Positions 13,334 to 21,544 are shown, counted from the stretch's first letter. The stretch: DNA of 27,384 bases from Neisseria sicca 4320 (GCF_000193735.1 NZ_AEPF01000049.1:1-27384), one strand, 5' to 3'. Notes: generated by a model from the sequence alone, not told the origin. Translations and numbers: made by a program.

Positions 13334-14590
13334 TTAGGAGAACAGGCGCAGGGCTTGTTTACTGCCGGGTTTGATGCCGACTTTGAGCATTTCTTCCTGA
13401 CGCGCCAAGACGTAATTGCGAATGTCTTTGAGCCATTGGGTTGAAACTTCTTCCATTTTGTCGTTGACCAAATCCAAGCCCAACTGACCGGAGAGGCGTA
13501 CCGCCAAGTCCATGAAGAGGTCGAAGGTTTTTTCGCCAGCAGGTGCATGCGGGATGTCGAGCAGCATGCTGAAGCCTTTGTAGGACTGGTTGTCCAAAAG
13601 GGCGTTGGTAAACGCGTCGCCTGTGAGGCTGTGGATGGCAAACATCGGGCTGCCGGTTTGTCCGGTGTAGTGGAATGCGCCGTCTTCGCCCAACACGAAG
13701 CCGAGGTTTTCAACAGAAGCGCGCAATTCGACGCCGCTGATGTTGCTGTGTGAAACCAAGTGGATGGCGATGGTTTGATCGACGCGGGCGCAGAAGGTGT
13801 CCAATGCCTGCGCGACTTCGGTAAATGCCGCCAAATCGGTGTGGAGGACTTTGCCGCCCATTAGTTGGGCGAAGGTGTCAACCTGTTGGTTGAATTGTTG
13901 CAATTCTTCTTGGGTTGCCAAACCGTTGCGGCTGACTGCTTGCAGACCGACAACGAAACCTTGGTAATACACGCTCGGAATCGGTTCGGCAACTTGGAAG
14001 CGGTCGTCCATGGTGCAGCCGATGATTTGGAAGCGGTGGCGGTTGGACAGGCGGGGCAGGGCGTGCAGCTCTTGCGCTTCGGAGAGGGCGATGTAGGCGA
14101 GGTAGTCGAAGCGCGGGTCAAACCACGGCAATTCGACTTGAGACAATTCGTCCAAGCTGACCAAAGGTTGGTTGGCGGCGGACGGCAGGTTGACCGGCTC
14201 GTCGCTGGCGGCTTGGGTGGTGATTTCGTTGTTCAGCCCGATGACGGTATGCTGTACCGGCTCGTCGGTAAAGTCGTCTTCAATCGCCAACTCGACATCG
14301 GTTTTGATGGCGGAAGGTTTGGCGAGTTTGGCTTTGGCGGCGAAGATTTCGTCTTGTTCTTGCAGATTGCGCAGCGCGGCTTCTTGGGCTTTGTTCGCTT
14401 TTTTGACGAACAGACCTTTGCCGCCGGATTCTTTGCCGTCGCGCACATGGCTGGTTTTACTGTTCAGGAGCGCGTCTTTGTCGGAGTGGCCGAACTGTTC
14501 GCGCACCTGTTTGCGGTATTGGTTTTCTTGGTACATATTGTAGGCGATGACGGCAAGAATGACTGCCAAGCCTAAGACGATGAAAATCAT
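13334..14590 (-). CDS. zipA: Cell division protein ZipA-like
   Basis: ZipA tethers the FtsZ ring to the inner membrane. The 418-aa protein starts with a transmembrane anchor (about residues 2-17, N-terminus out), followed by a charged and then flexible Q/P/A-containing linker (about 20-200). The C-terminal domain (about 275-415) carries the pattern expected of the ZipA FtsZ-binding fold (LGFVLGEDGAFHY..., MLLDIPHAPAGEKTFDLFMDLAVRLSGQLGLDLVND). The position next to ligA matches the zipA-ligA order of many gammaproteobacteria and supports the call. A good promoter lies upstream. The linker is long and diverged, so assignment rests on topology, the C-terminal motif and synteny. Confidence 0.87.
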   Translation of the reverse strand: MIFIVLGLAVILAVIAYNMYQENQYRKQVREQFGHSDKDALLNSKTSHVRDGKESGGKGLFVKKANKAQEAALRNLQEQDEIFAAKAKLAKPSAIKTDVELAIEDDFTDEPVQHTVIGLNNEITTQAASDEPVNLPSAANQPLVSLDELSQVELPWFDPRFDYLAYIALSEAQELHALPRLSNRHRFQIIGCTMDDRFQVAEPIPSVYYQGFVVGLQAVSRNGLATQEELQQFNQQVDTFAQLMGGKVLHTDLAAFTEVAQALDTFCARVDQTIAIHLVSHSNISGVELRASVENLGFVLGEDGAFHYTGQTGSPMFAIHSLTGDAFTNALLDNQSYKGFSMLLDIPHAPAGEKTFDLFMDLAVRLSGQLGLDLVNDKMEEVSTQWLKDIRNYVLARQEEMLKVGIKPGSKQALRLFS

Positions 14591-14728
14591 GGGTAATCAC
14601 TTTTTTGTAAGAGCGGCATTCCGTCTTCGTTGCCTTTAGGCGGGTTTGCCTTTGGGCGGTATGCGGAATCGTATTGCCGCAAGTAAGTTCGTCGGAGTCG
14701 GACACGGATTGTCCCGTATGGATGCTCG

Positions 14729-14757
14729 ATTATAACGAAAATAAACTTTTCTGACAG
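14729..14757 (-). promoter_or_regulatory. Promoter for zipA
   Basis: On the minus strand, CTGTCA (14757-14752), a 17-bp spacer and a perfect TATAAT (14734-14729) precede zipA, leaving a leader of about 130 nt with no obvious structure that I can defend. Confidence 0.75.
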
Positions 14758-14828
14758 CAAATGCCGCGAATGATAGCTCAAAATGGGGCAGGGCCGTCTG
14801 AAAAATGCTATATGGCATTTTTGAGCGA

Positions 14829-15401
14829 TTAACGGACAACCGGAAAACCTGCCACCTGCAATCTTTGCCAGTCGAAAAAGTGGCCGGGGTCGGTTTTGCG
14901 GTCGGGCGCGATGTTTTGATGGCCGGTAACGGCGGTGATGGAATAATGCCCAACCAACGCTTTCAACAGAGTTTCCAGCGTTTGATATTGTGCTTCAGTA
15001 AACGGCTCGAAATCGCAGCCTTCCAATTCGATACCGACCGAAAACGCATTGCACTTTTCGCGTCCGCGAAACGACGATACGCCTGCGTGGTACGCCATAT
15101 CGTCGCAAGAAACAAACTGCACCGCCTCGCCCTCGCGGGTAATCAGAAAATGGCTGGAAACGCGCAAGGTGTGGATGACGCTGAAAAACGGGTGTTCGTC
15201 GGGGTCGATGCGGTTGGTAAACAGCTTCTCAACCGCGCCCGTTCCATATTCGAAAGGCGGCAGCGAAATATTGTGTAAAACCACCAGCGATACGGCTTCT
15301 GATTCTACACGCGGCTCGAAGTTCGGCGAAAACGCGCGGCGCGCAGGCTGAAACCAGCCTTGCTGCCAGTCCATGTCTTTGCATTCGGATGGAAGATTCA
15401 T
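14829..15401 (-). CDS. ampD: 1,6-anhydro-N-acetylmuramyl-L-alanine amidase AmpD
   Basis: Cytoplasmic zinc amidase that cleaves the stem peptide from anhydromuropeptides during cell-wall recycling. The 190-aa protein shows the zinc ligands H43 (VVLHN), H161 (GHQNI) and D171 (KTDPG) with catalytic K169, plus the AmpD signature GRxxCNAFSVGIELEG. The length agrees with the family (E. coli 183 aa). I chose the ATG at 15401; 15374 is an alternative giving 181 aa. A longer frame from 15449 would run through two DUS copies and is unlikely. It is divergent from mltG, which encodes another wall enzyme, and the two share a 128-bp intergenic region. Confidence 0.94.
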   Translation of the reverse strand: MNLPSECKDMDWQQGWFQPARRAFSPNFEPRVESEAVSLVVLHNISLPPFEYGTGAVEKLFTNRIDPDEHPFFSVIHTLRVSSHFLITREGEAVQFVSCDDMAYHAGVSSFRGREKCNAFSVGIELEGCDFEPFTEAQYQTLETLLKALVGHYSITAVTGHQNIAPDRKTDPGHFFDWQRLQVAGFPVVR

Positions 15402-15402
15402 A

Positions 15403-15430
15403 TTCAGACGACCCTTTATTTCAGACGACC
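15403..15430. repeat. Two DUS copies in direct orientation between ampD and mltG
   Basis: TTCAGACGACC (15403-15413) and TTTCAGACGACC (15419-15430) lie in the same orientation, 5 bp apart. Because they are direct repeats and not inverted they cannot form a terminator; they are presumably uptake signals only. Confidence 0.85.
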
Positions 15431-15490
15431 ACTGAGGCGGAAAAAGCATACGTCGGGCGGGTGTGCGAGGAAGAGGGCGCGCATTTCAGT

Positions 15491-15496
15491 TATACT
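15491..15496 (+). promoter_or_regulatory. -10 element for mltG
   Basis: TATACT lies 34 bp before the mltG ATG. No convincing -35 is visible at the right spacing. Confidence 0.4.
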
Positions 15497-15529
15497 GTCG
15501 CCCGACGTTCACAAATCAAAAATCCTACC

Positions 15530-16525
15530 ATGCTGAAAAAAATGTTGAAATGGTTTGCGGTATTTTTTGTTGCCGTTGCCGCCGTGTTCGCCGCCTTGCT
15601 ATTCGTTCCCAAAGACAACGGCAAAGCATATCGCATCAAAATCGCCAAAAACCAAGGCATCTCTTCCGTCAGCCGCAACCTTGCCCAGGATGGTATCGTA
15701 TACAACCGCCACGTCTTGGTCGCAGCCGCTTATATAACAGGCGCACACAATAAACTCAAAGCAGGCTCGTACCGTCTCCCTTCCAATATTTCCGCATGGG
15801 GCGTTTTGCAGAAAATCCGCAGCGGCAGACCCGATGCCGTTACGGTTCAAATCGTCGAAGGTTCGCGTTTTGCCACGATGCGTAAAATCATCGACAACAC
15901 GCCCGACATCGAACACAAAACACGCGGCTGGAGCGATGCCGAACTCATGCAGGCAATTGCCCCCGACGCGCTCAGCAGCAATCCTGAAGGCCAGTTCTTT
16001 CCCGATAGCTACGAAATCGACGCAGGCAGCAGCGATTTGCAAATCTACCAAACCGCTTATCAAACCATGCAACGTCGTCTGAACGGTGCTTGGGAAGACC
16101 GAGAAAGCGGATTGCCTTACAAAAATCCGTATGAAATGCTGATTATGGCGAGCCTGATTGAAAAAGAAACCGCCCACGAAGACGACCGCGCCCATGTTGC
16201 TTCCGTATTCGTCAACCGCCTCAACATCGGCATGCGCCTGCAAACCGACCCGACCGTGATTTACGGTATGGGCAGCGCGTATAAAGGCAAAATCCGCAAA
16301 GCCGACCTCCAGCGCGATACGCCGTATAACACCTACACCCGCAGCGGCTTAACCCCGACGCCCATCGCCCTGCCGAGCAAAGCCGCCCTTGAGGCCGCCG
16401 CCCATCCGTCGAATGAAAAATACCTCTATTTCGTTTCCAAAATGGACGGCACCGGCTTGAGCCAGTTCAGCCATAATTTAGAAGAACATAATGCTGCTGT
16501 ACGCAAATATATTTTGAAAAAATAG
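15530..16525 (+). CDS. mltG: Endolytic murein transglycosylase MltG
   Basis: Inner-membrane lytic transglycosylase that cuts nascent glycan strands and so sets their length. The 331-aa protein has one N-terminal membrane anchor (about 7-25), a LysM-like region, and the catalytic YceG domain. The block ASLIEKETAHEDDR contains the catalytic glutamate E211 (equivalent to E. coli E218), followed by VASVFVNRLNIGMRLQTDPTVIYGMG. I chose the ATG at 15530 because it starts the membrane anchor directly; an upstream in-frame ATG at 15389 would add 47 residues overlapping ampD and the DUS pair. The usual partner tmk does not follow; a terminator does. Confidence 0.95.
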   Translation: MLKKMLKWFAVFFVAVAAVFAALLFVPKDNGKAYRIKIAKNQGISSVSRNLAQDGIVYNRHVLVAAAYITGAHNKLKAGSYRLPSNISAWGVLQKIRSGRPDAVTVQIVEGSRFATMRKIIDNTPDIEHKTRGWSDAELMQAIAPDALSSNPEGQFFPDSYEIDAGSSDLQIYQTAYQTMQRRLNGAWEDRESGLPYKNPYEMLIMASLIEKETAHEDDRAHVASVFVNRLNIGMRLQTDPTVIYGMGSAYKGKIRKADLQRDTPYNTYTRSGLTPTPIALPSKAALEAAAHPSNEKYLYFVSKMDGTGLSQFSHNLEEHNAAVRKYILKK

Positions 16526-16548
16526 GTTGAATTAAGCCTCAGAAGCAT

Positions 16549-16592
16549 AAAGGTCGTCTGAAACCTGATCTTCGGTTTCAGACGACCTTTTA
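16549..16592. terminator. Inverted-DUS terminator between mltG and recJ
   Basis: A 17-bp stem (16549-16565 with 16574-16590) around an 8-nt loop, with A and T runs on both sides, serves the two convergent genes. Confidence 0.85.
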
Positions 16593-16605
16593 TCTTTCGC
16601 AAGCC

Positions 16606-18306
16606 TTAAGCCGCTTCCCAGTAATCGATGTAAAGCTGCAATTCCATCTGATTGCGCCACTCGTTTGCCACAGGGCGGTAAACCGTGCGGATGTATTCGG
16701 GAATATCAACGGTACAACGCCAAAACATGGCTTCAAATTCGTAGCCGTCTTTTTGCAGCCAGACTTTTTTGTGTTTGCCCTCCGCGCCCAAAGACTGCTG
16801 GCGGATGACGTGAAACTCGTCGGTAAAGCTCGGCGGCGCGAAGCCTTGCCCCCAAACATGGCGGGCGAGGTTTTGCGCCTGTTCCAACGTGATGTCGCAG
16901 GCTTTCAGGCTGCCGTCGGTGATGAAGGTTTGCGACAAATCGTCTTCGCACACCATTTCTCGCACGGCTTCTTCAAAGGCGGTCTGAAACGCGGGAATGT
17001 TGTGTTCGAGTATGCTCAAGCCCGCCGCCATTGCGTGTCCGCCGAATTTCAAAATCAAATCGGGGTGGCGTTTGGACACCAAGTCCAAAGCGTCGCGCAG
17101 GTGCAGGTTGGGGATGGAGCGCCCCGAGCCGCGCACTTCGCCGTTGTCCGCCGGAGCGAATACGATGGTCGGGCGGTAAAAGCGGTCTTTGAGGCGGCTG
17201 GCGACGATGCCGACCACGCCTTGATGAAAGTCGTCGCGGTAGGCGACCAGGGTCGTCTGACCTGAAGGCAGGGTTTCGGGAAAGGCGTTCAGCGCGTCTT
17301 GCAGCATAGATTGCTCGATTTCGCGGCGTTCGATATTGAGGTCGTTCAACTGCGCCGCCAATGCCTGTGCTTCCGCGTCGTCGCGCGCCAACAGGCAGGC
17401 GATGCCGACCGACATATCGTCCAGCCGTCCGGCGGCGTTGATGCGCGGACCCAGTGCGAATCCCATGTCGAATGGCTGTGCTTTGCGCCAGTCGCGCCGC
17501 GCCACTTCAAATAAGGCGCGGATGCCGGGGCGCATTTTGCCGGAACGCATCCGTTTCAAACCTTGCGACACGAGGATACGGTTGTTGTGGTCGAGGGGGA
17601 CGACATCGGCAACGGTGCCGAGTGCGACCAAATCCAAAAGTTCGCCTAGATTCGGTTCCTTCAGCTCGTCTGAAAAATAACCGCGGCGGCGCAATTCGGC
17701 ACGCAACGCCATCAACACATAAAAAATCACGCCCACGCCCGCCAGACTTTTACTTGGAAAGCCGCAGCCTTTTTGGTTCGGATTGACGATGATGCAGTCG
17801 GGTATGGTTTCGGCGGGCAGGTGGTGGTCGGTTACGATCACGTCCAAACCCAATTCCTGCGCCCGCGCCACGCCTGCGATGCTGGCGATGCCGTTATCGA
17901 CCGTAATCAGCAAATCCACGCCTTGCGCGGCGGCGATTTCGGCGAGTTCGGGCGTCAGGCCGTAGCCGTGTTCGAAACGGTTGGGTACGAGGAAATCCAC
18001 CGCCGCGCCCATCGCCGCCAAGCCGCTCATGCCGACGGAACACGCGGTCGCGCCGTCGGCATCGTAGTCGGCGACAATCAGGATTTTTTCCTTGTGCTCG
18101 ATGGCATCCGCCAAACGGCGGGCGGCGGCTTCGCAATTCGTCAACGATTGATAAGGCAGAAGGCCGGCGAGTTTGTCGTCCAATTCGGCGGGACTCTGCA
18201 CGTCGCGCGAGGCGCACAGGCGGGCGATTAAAGGGTCGGCGCCGGCGGTGAGCAAGTCATCGAGGACGTTTTGGTTGACGCGGCGGGTTTGGATTTTGAC
18301 GGGCAT
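16606..18306 (-). CDS. recJ: Single-stranded-DNA-specific 5'-3' exonuclease RecJ
   Basis: Processive 5'-3' ssDNA exonuclease used in RecF-pathway recombination and mismatch repair; in transformable Neisseria it contributes to DNA repair and antigenic variation. The 566-aa length is normal. The metal-binding DHH motifs are complete: DYDADG (80-85), VDNG (136-139), TDHHLP with DHH at 160-162, and ALGTVADVVPL (228-238). The DHHA1 domain has SGRS (394-397) and GGHAMAAG (422-429). A C-terminal OB fold follows. A possible minus-strand -10 box TAAAAT (18357-18352) lies about 46 bp upstream, without a clear -35. An inverted DUS pair lies just beyond. Confidence 0.96.
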   Translation of the reverse strand: MPVKIQTRRVNQNVLDDLLTAGADPLIARLCASRDVQSPAELDDKLAGLLPYQSLTNCEAAARRLADAIEHKEKILIVADYDADGATACSVGMSGLAAMGAAVDFLVPNRFEHGYGLTPELAEIAAAQGVDLLITVDNGIASIAGVARAQELGLDVIVTDHHLPAETIPDCIIVNPNQKGCGFPSKSLAGVGVIFYVLMALRAELRRRGYFSDELKEPNLGELLDLVALGTVADVVPLDHNNRILVSQGLKRMRSGKMRPGIRALFEVARRDWRKAQPFDMGFALGPRINAAGRLDDMSVGIACLLARDDAEAQALAAQLNDLNIERREIEQSMLQDALNAFPETLPSGQTTLVAYRDDFHQGVVGIVASRLKDRFYRPTIVFAPADNGEVRGSGRSIPNLHLRDALDLVSKRHPDLILKFGGHAMAAGLSILEHNIPAFQTAFEEAVREMVCEDDLSQTFITDGSLKACDITLEQAQNLARHVWGQGFAPPSFTDEFHVIRQQSLGAEGKHKKVWLQKDGYEFEAMFWRCTVDIPEYIRTVYRPVANEWRNQMELQLYIDYWEAA

Positions 18307-18363
18307 GGTGTGTGGATATTGGGAAATGTAATGGGTATGTTCGAGCCGTGTATTTTAAAGCGG

Positions 18364-18426
18364 GAAAGGTCGTCTGAAAACCTAAAAGCAAACCAAAATC
18401 TGCTGCCTGTTTTCAGACGACCTTTT
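18364..18426 (-). terminator. Wide-loop inverted DUS hairpin
   Basis: AAAGGTCGTCTGAAAA (18364-18379) and its inverse (18410-18425) flank a loop of about 30 nt. It lies between the DUF1289 gene and recJ on the minus strand and probably terminates the former. Confidence 0.7.
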
Positions 18427-18459
18427 ATTGTGAAGGACAGGGAGAACCTCTTTATCGTT

Positions 18460-18513
18460 TTAAGTTTCCGGAACAAAGTTGTCGTCTTAAGTTTCCGGAA
18501 CAAAGTTGTCGTC
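18460..18513. repeat. 27-bp perfect tandem duplication at the DUF1289 gene end
   Basis: Two identical 27-bp units (18460-18486 and 18487-18513) are in tandem. On the minus strand each encodes DDNFVPET followed by TAA. The proximal copy is the protein's C-terminus and the distal copy lies after the stop codon. Confidence 0.95.
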
Positions 18514-18762
18514 AAACAAATTGTCCTGCTGTATTTCTTCCCATTCGTCCTGTTGTCTCAGCAAATCAAGTTTTTTGTTGCGGATTTTGGTTTTGCGCAT
18601 ATGCAGCAGGCGCATGACTTGGTGCTTTTGGTCGTCCGTCATTTGCTGCCAAAAATGCCTTTCTTCGCGGCTACGCAGGCAGCCTTTGCAATAGCCTTTT
18701 TCGTTGGCTTTGCATACGCCGATGCAGGGGCTGGGGATGGGAAAGAAATCAGGTTGTTCCAT
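18487..18762 (-). CDS. DUF1289 family protein, 91 aa
   Basis: Small cysteine-rich protein of the DUF1289 family. The signature SPCIGVC...GYCKGCLRS gives four cysteines, C13, C17, C25 and C28, in a CxxxC/CxxC arrangement suited to a metal or Fe-S centre, followed by a tryptophan-containing helix (HFWQQM) typical of the family. The tail (60-91) is basic, then acidic. Function is unknown. The last eight residues and the stop codon are part of the 27-bp tandem duplication. A single DUS (about 18777-18788) lies just upstream of the start codon. Confidence 0.8.
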   Translation of the reverse strand: MEQPDFFPIPSPCIGVCKANEKGYCKGCLRSREERHFWQQMTDDQKHQVMRLLHMRKTKIRNKKLDLLRQQDEWEEIQQDNLFDDNFVPET

Positions 18763-18786
18763 GATGCGGGTATTGAAAGGTCGTCT

Positions 18787-19030
18787 GAAGGAGTATAGCC
18801 AAGGTGTATGGTTTCGGCTATGTATGGTTGTCGTTCAGGAAATTTTTTATTTTGATACTCTGCTGAGCGATGAAGAGCGCCATGCTGATCTTAGTTTTAC
18901 CGTCGCAGGATAATAATGCGCTTCCTCATTAAAATTTAAAACTCAAAAAGGTTTAGCTCGACGATATGCTGACTGTGCTGAATCCATCCGAGATTTGTTT
19001 ATTTTACACGACCGGATAAGTGGCTGAAAT
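18787..19030. pseudogene. Possible degenerate coding remnants; no intact gene
   Basis: This 367-bp gap (18763-19129) has no intact gene. Two plus-strand stretches look coding-like but lack starts and are in different frames: one ends at 18913 (...TLLSDEERHADLSFTVAG), the other at 19027 (...RRYADCAESIRDLFILHDRISG). They may be pieces of one frameshifted gene or chance frames. I do not recognise the protein. Confidence 0.25.
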
Positions 19031-19066
19031 CGGATTGAGAGATTTTAAAAGGATAGATAAAAATAA

Positions 19067-19103
19067 AGGTCGTCTGAAACCTTTTTTAGATTTCAGACGA
19101 CCT
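19067..19103 (-). terminator. Inverted-DUS terminator of the ACP-like gene
   Basis: AGGTCGTCTGAAA (19067-19079) and its inverse (19091-19103) form a 13-bp stem with an 11-nt loop, 26 bp past the stop codon at 19130. Confidence 0.8.
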
Positions 19104-19129
19104 GTTTTAAGTTTTAAATCGTTCCGTTA

Positions 19130-19501
19130 TTAACGGTCGATGTTAACAGGTTCGCAGTTTTTCACGATGAAGCGGTTGCGTGAGTCGGTTACGCCCACAA
19201 CTTCAGAAGTGGTGTGGGTGTTGCGGTCGATGTAACCGGCAGACATAGAAAAACCGCGTTTGTTGGTGAAGGTTGTACCGGTGCTGTCAGAACGGCGTTT
19301 GTCGGTGCGCAGGCTGATTTGTTTGCCGGCTGCATTTGCGGATGCGCCTACTGCTTTGCCACTGCGGTCAAATTCGTAAACGACATTCAGTTTTTTACCG
19401 TTGTCGCATTTGTAAGGAACGTAGCCTGCAGGAGCGGCAGCGGCAGTCATGGAAACACCGGCGGTCAGTACGGCTACAATAGCGGCAGATAAGAATTTCA
19501 T
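19130..19501 (-). CDS. Adhesin complex protein (ACP)-like / MliC-type lysozyme inhibitor
   Basis: Small exported protein of 123 aa. A signal peptide (1-23, cleavage after AAA) lacks a lipobox, and the mature part has two cysteines, C32 and C116, able to form a disulfide. The layout YKCDNGKKLNVVYEF...GYIDRN...FIVKNCEP resembles the neisserial adhesin complex protein, an MliC-like c-type lysozyme inhibitor and vaccine candidate, with a short beta-barrel pattern closed by the final cysteine. I infer a periplasmic or surface lysozyme-inhibitor-like role. Similarity is in pattern rather than long identity, so paralogy is possible. A good ribosome site (GGAG) and a promoter are present. Confidence 0.65.
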   Translation of the reverse strand: MKFLSAAIVAVLTAGVSMTAAAAPAGYVPYKCDNGKKLNVVYEFDRSGKAVGASANAAGKQISLRTDKRRSDSTGTTFTNKRGFSMSAGYIDRNTHTTSEVVGVTDSRNRFIVKNCEPVNIDR

Positions 19502-19577
19502 CTGGTATTACTCCATAAAAAAGATTGATGTGTGGCGTGGACTACCCGGCGCCATCTTTGCTTTGAAAGCAGGGGAT

Positions 19578-19605
19578 ATTTTATCTGTTCGCAAAAAATA
19601 TACAA
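19578..19605 (-). promoter_or_regulatory. Promoter for the ACP-like gene
   Basis: On the minus strand, TTGTAT (19605-19600), a 16-bp spacer and TAAAAT (19583-19578) lie about 77 bp before the start codon. Confidence 0.6.
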
Positions 19606-20041
19606 TATGCCGATATGCAAAGCTGTACTAAGAAATTTTCGGGAAGGGTTATTCTGGTTGAAAAAAATCCAATAAGTTGAAAATTTATCTTAATGAAATT
19701 ATTAAATTTATTTTTTATCTATAATATTCAGATATTTAGCTTATTGAAAAAAGCTGTTGAACAAACTGGAAAGCTTTTTCCCAATACGCAGCTTTGAATC
19801 ATATAAAGATCATAGTGTTGTTTTTCGGTCTCAGTCCGGATTTAATATCAAAAGCGATACAAGCTCGCCCGAAAAGGGTTTCCAGCCACAAAATGCTGAT
19901 GATTGGGGATTTTCGATTCTGTACAGCTTATTTTTAACATGTTCCGGCATGAAATATCCGAAATGTCTGTTAGATAATCTCTTGATTTACGTTAAAATAC
20001 GCCTTTTTTTTGTGAAGGTCGTCTGAAAAAAGACGGAGAGA
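19606..20041. other. AT-rich intergenic region upstream of the Nramp gene
   Basis: Most of this stretch holds no gene that I can support. It is distinctly AT-rich up to about 19760. A plus-strand -10-like TAAAAT (19993-19998) followed by a T tract and a single DUS (about 20015-20027) precedes the transporter. An open frame of 89 codons (19757-20026) has no ribosome site and no family resemblance, and I do not call it. Confidence 0.4.
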
Positions 20042-21313
20042 ATGATGTCTGAACAACACACACACGCTTCGACTTGGAAAAGCAAAATCAACGCGCTGGG
20101 ACCCGGAATCATGATGGCTTCGGCAGCGGTCGGCGGTTCGCACCTGATTGCTTCCACGCAGGCGGGCGCGCTTTACGGCTGGCAGCTTGCGTTGATTATT
20201 ATTTTGACAAACCTCTTCAAATACCCGTTTTTCCGCTTCAGCGCGCATTACACGCTGGATATGGGCAAAAGCCTGATTGAAGGTTATGCGGAAAAAAGCC
20301 GCGTTTACTTGTGGGTATTCCTGATTTTATGCGTCGTATCGGCAACGATTAACGCGGGCGCGGTCGCCATCGTGACCGCCGCCATCGTCAAAATGGCGAT
20401 TCCCTCGTTGACATTAAATATCGGCGCAATCTCCGCGCTGATTATGGCTTCCTGCCTGATTATCTTGGCGAGCGGACGCTACAAAGCTTTGGACAATGTT
20501 TCCAAAATCATCATCGTCAGCCTGACGATTGCCACGGTCGCCGCAGCCGCCATCGCCATGTCGCGCGGCATGCAGATGAAGCCCGACTTTATCGAGCCTA
20601 CCCCATGGACACTGGCAGGCTTGGGCTTCTTAATCGCGCTGATGGGCTGGATGCCTGCACCGATTGAAATTTCCGCCATCAACTCGCTGTGGGTAACGGA
20701 AAAACAACGCATCAATCCTTCCAGCTACCGCGACGGTATTTTCGACTTCAACGTCGGCTATATCACCAGCGCAGTGTTGGCAGTCGTCTTCCTCGCCTTG
20801 GGCGCGTATGTGCAGTACGGCAACGGCGAGGCAGTGCAGATGGCGGGCGGCAAATACGTCGGTCAACTGATCAATATGTACGCCGTTACCATCGGTGACT
20901 GGTCGCGTCCGATGGTCGCATTCATCGCTTTCGCCTGTATGTACGGCACGACGATTACCGTAGTGGACGGCTACGCACGCGCGATTGCCGAGCCGGTGCG
21001 CCTGCTGCGCGGCAAAGACAAAACGGGCAACATCGAACTCTTTGCCTGGAACGTTTGGGTCGCAGGTACGGGCTTGGCAGTGATTTTCTGGTTCAACAGC
21101 GCGATGGCAGAGCTGCTCAAATTCGCCATGATTACCGCCTTCGTTGCCGCTCCCGTGTTCGCTTGGCTGAACTACCGCCTCGTCAAAGGCGACAAACGCC
21201 ACAAGCTGACGGCAGGTATGAACTTCCTCGCCATCCTCGGCTTGATTTACCTGACCGGATTTACGGTTTTGTTCCTATTGAACCTGACAGGCATCTTGGC
21301 TGCACCTAAGTAA
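20042..21313 (+). CDS. Nramp-family divalent metal transporter, divergent
   Basis: Inner-membrane transporter of 423 aa with about eleven helices and Nramp-like layout: GPGIMMASAAVGGSHL (20-35) occupies the TM1 position and ALMGWMPAPIEIS the TM6 position. Canonical Nramps bind Mn2+/Fe2+ with DPGN in TM1 and MPH in TM6. Here the TM1 segment has no Asp or Asn, and TM6 reads MPAP. The metal site is therefore altered, and substrate, ion coupling or specificity (possibly Mg2+ as in Nramp-related proteins) cannot be assumed to match MntH. Two tandem ATGs are present; the second (20045) is better spaced from GGAG. Confidence 0.8.
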   Translation: MMSEQHTHASTWKSKINALGPGIMMASAAVGGSHLIASTQAGALYGWQLALIIILTNLFKYPFFRFSAHYTLDMGKSLIEGYAEKSRVYLWVFLILCVVSATINAGAVAIVTAAIVKMAIPSLTLNIGAISALIMASCLIILASGRYKALDNVSKIIIVSLTIATVAAAAIAMSRGMQMKPDFIEPTPWTLAGLGFLIALMGWMPAPIEISAINSLWVTEKQRINPSSYRDGIFDFNVGYITSAVLAVVFLALGAYVQYGNGEAVQMAGGKYVGQLINMYAVTIGDWSRPMVAFIAFACMYGTTITVVDGYARAIAEPVRLLRGKDKTGNIELFAWNVWVAGTGLAVIFWFNSAMAELLKFAMITAFVAAPVFAWLNYRLVKGDKRHKLTAGMNFLAILGLIYLTGFTVLFLLNLTGILAAPK

Positions 21314-21326
21314 GCCGAATCAAAAC

Positions 21327-21370
21327 AAAGGTCGTCTGAAACCGGATTTTAGTTTTCAGACGACCTTTTT
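21327..21370 (+). terminator. Inverted-DUS terminator of the Nramp gene
   Basis: Inverted DUS arms (21327-21342 and 21353-21368) are followed by a T run, 14 bp past the stop codon. Confidence 0.85.
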
Positions 21371-21483
21371 GTTATGGGTTTGGTTTTGGGAGGGAGTTAT
21401 TTGTTAGTGTAGGCGAATGACATTGCGAAGAATTTCATGATTTATAATCAATAATTCGTAAAACCTATTTGAAATAAGATGAA

Positions 21484-21529
21484 AAAAGGTCGTCTGAAAA
21501 CCTTAGTTTGAGATTTCAGACGACCTTTT
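21484..21529 (-). terminator. Inverted-DUS terminator of uspA
   Basis: Arms at 21484-21500 and 21514-21529 with a 13-nt loop lie 15 bp past the uspA stop codon on the minus strand. Between this and the Nramp terminator are 113 bp of AT-rich DNA without features. Confidence 0.85.
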
Positions 21530-21544
21530 CAATAGGGCAGACCC

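Noticed and set aside
15389..15529. 47-residue N-terminal extension of MltG
   Set aside because: It overlaps ampD and both DUS copies and lies upstream of the likely -10 box; MltG normally starts directly with its membrane anchor.
19757..20026. 89-codon plus-strand open frame in the AT-rich gap
   Set aside because: No Shine-Dalgarno, no recognisable domain, and its end runs through the probable promoter and DUS of the Nramp gene.
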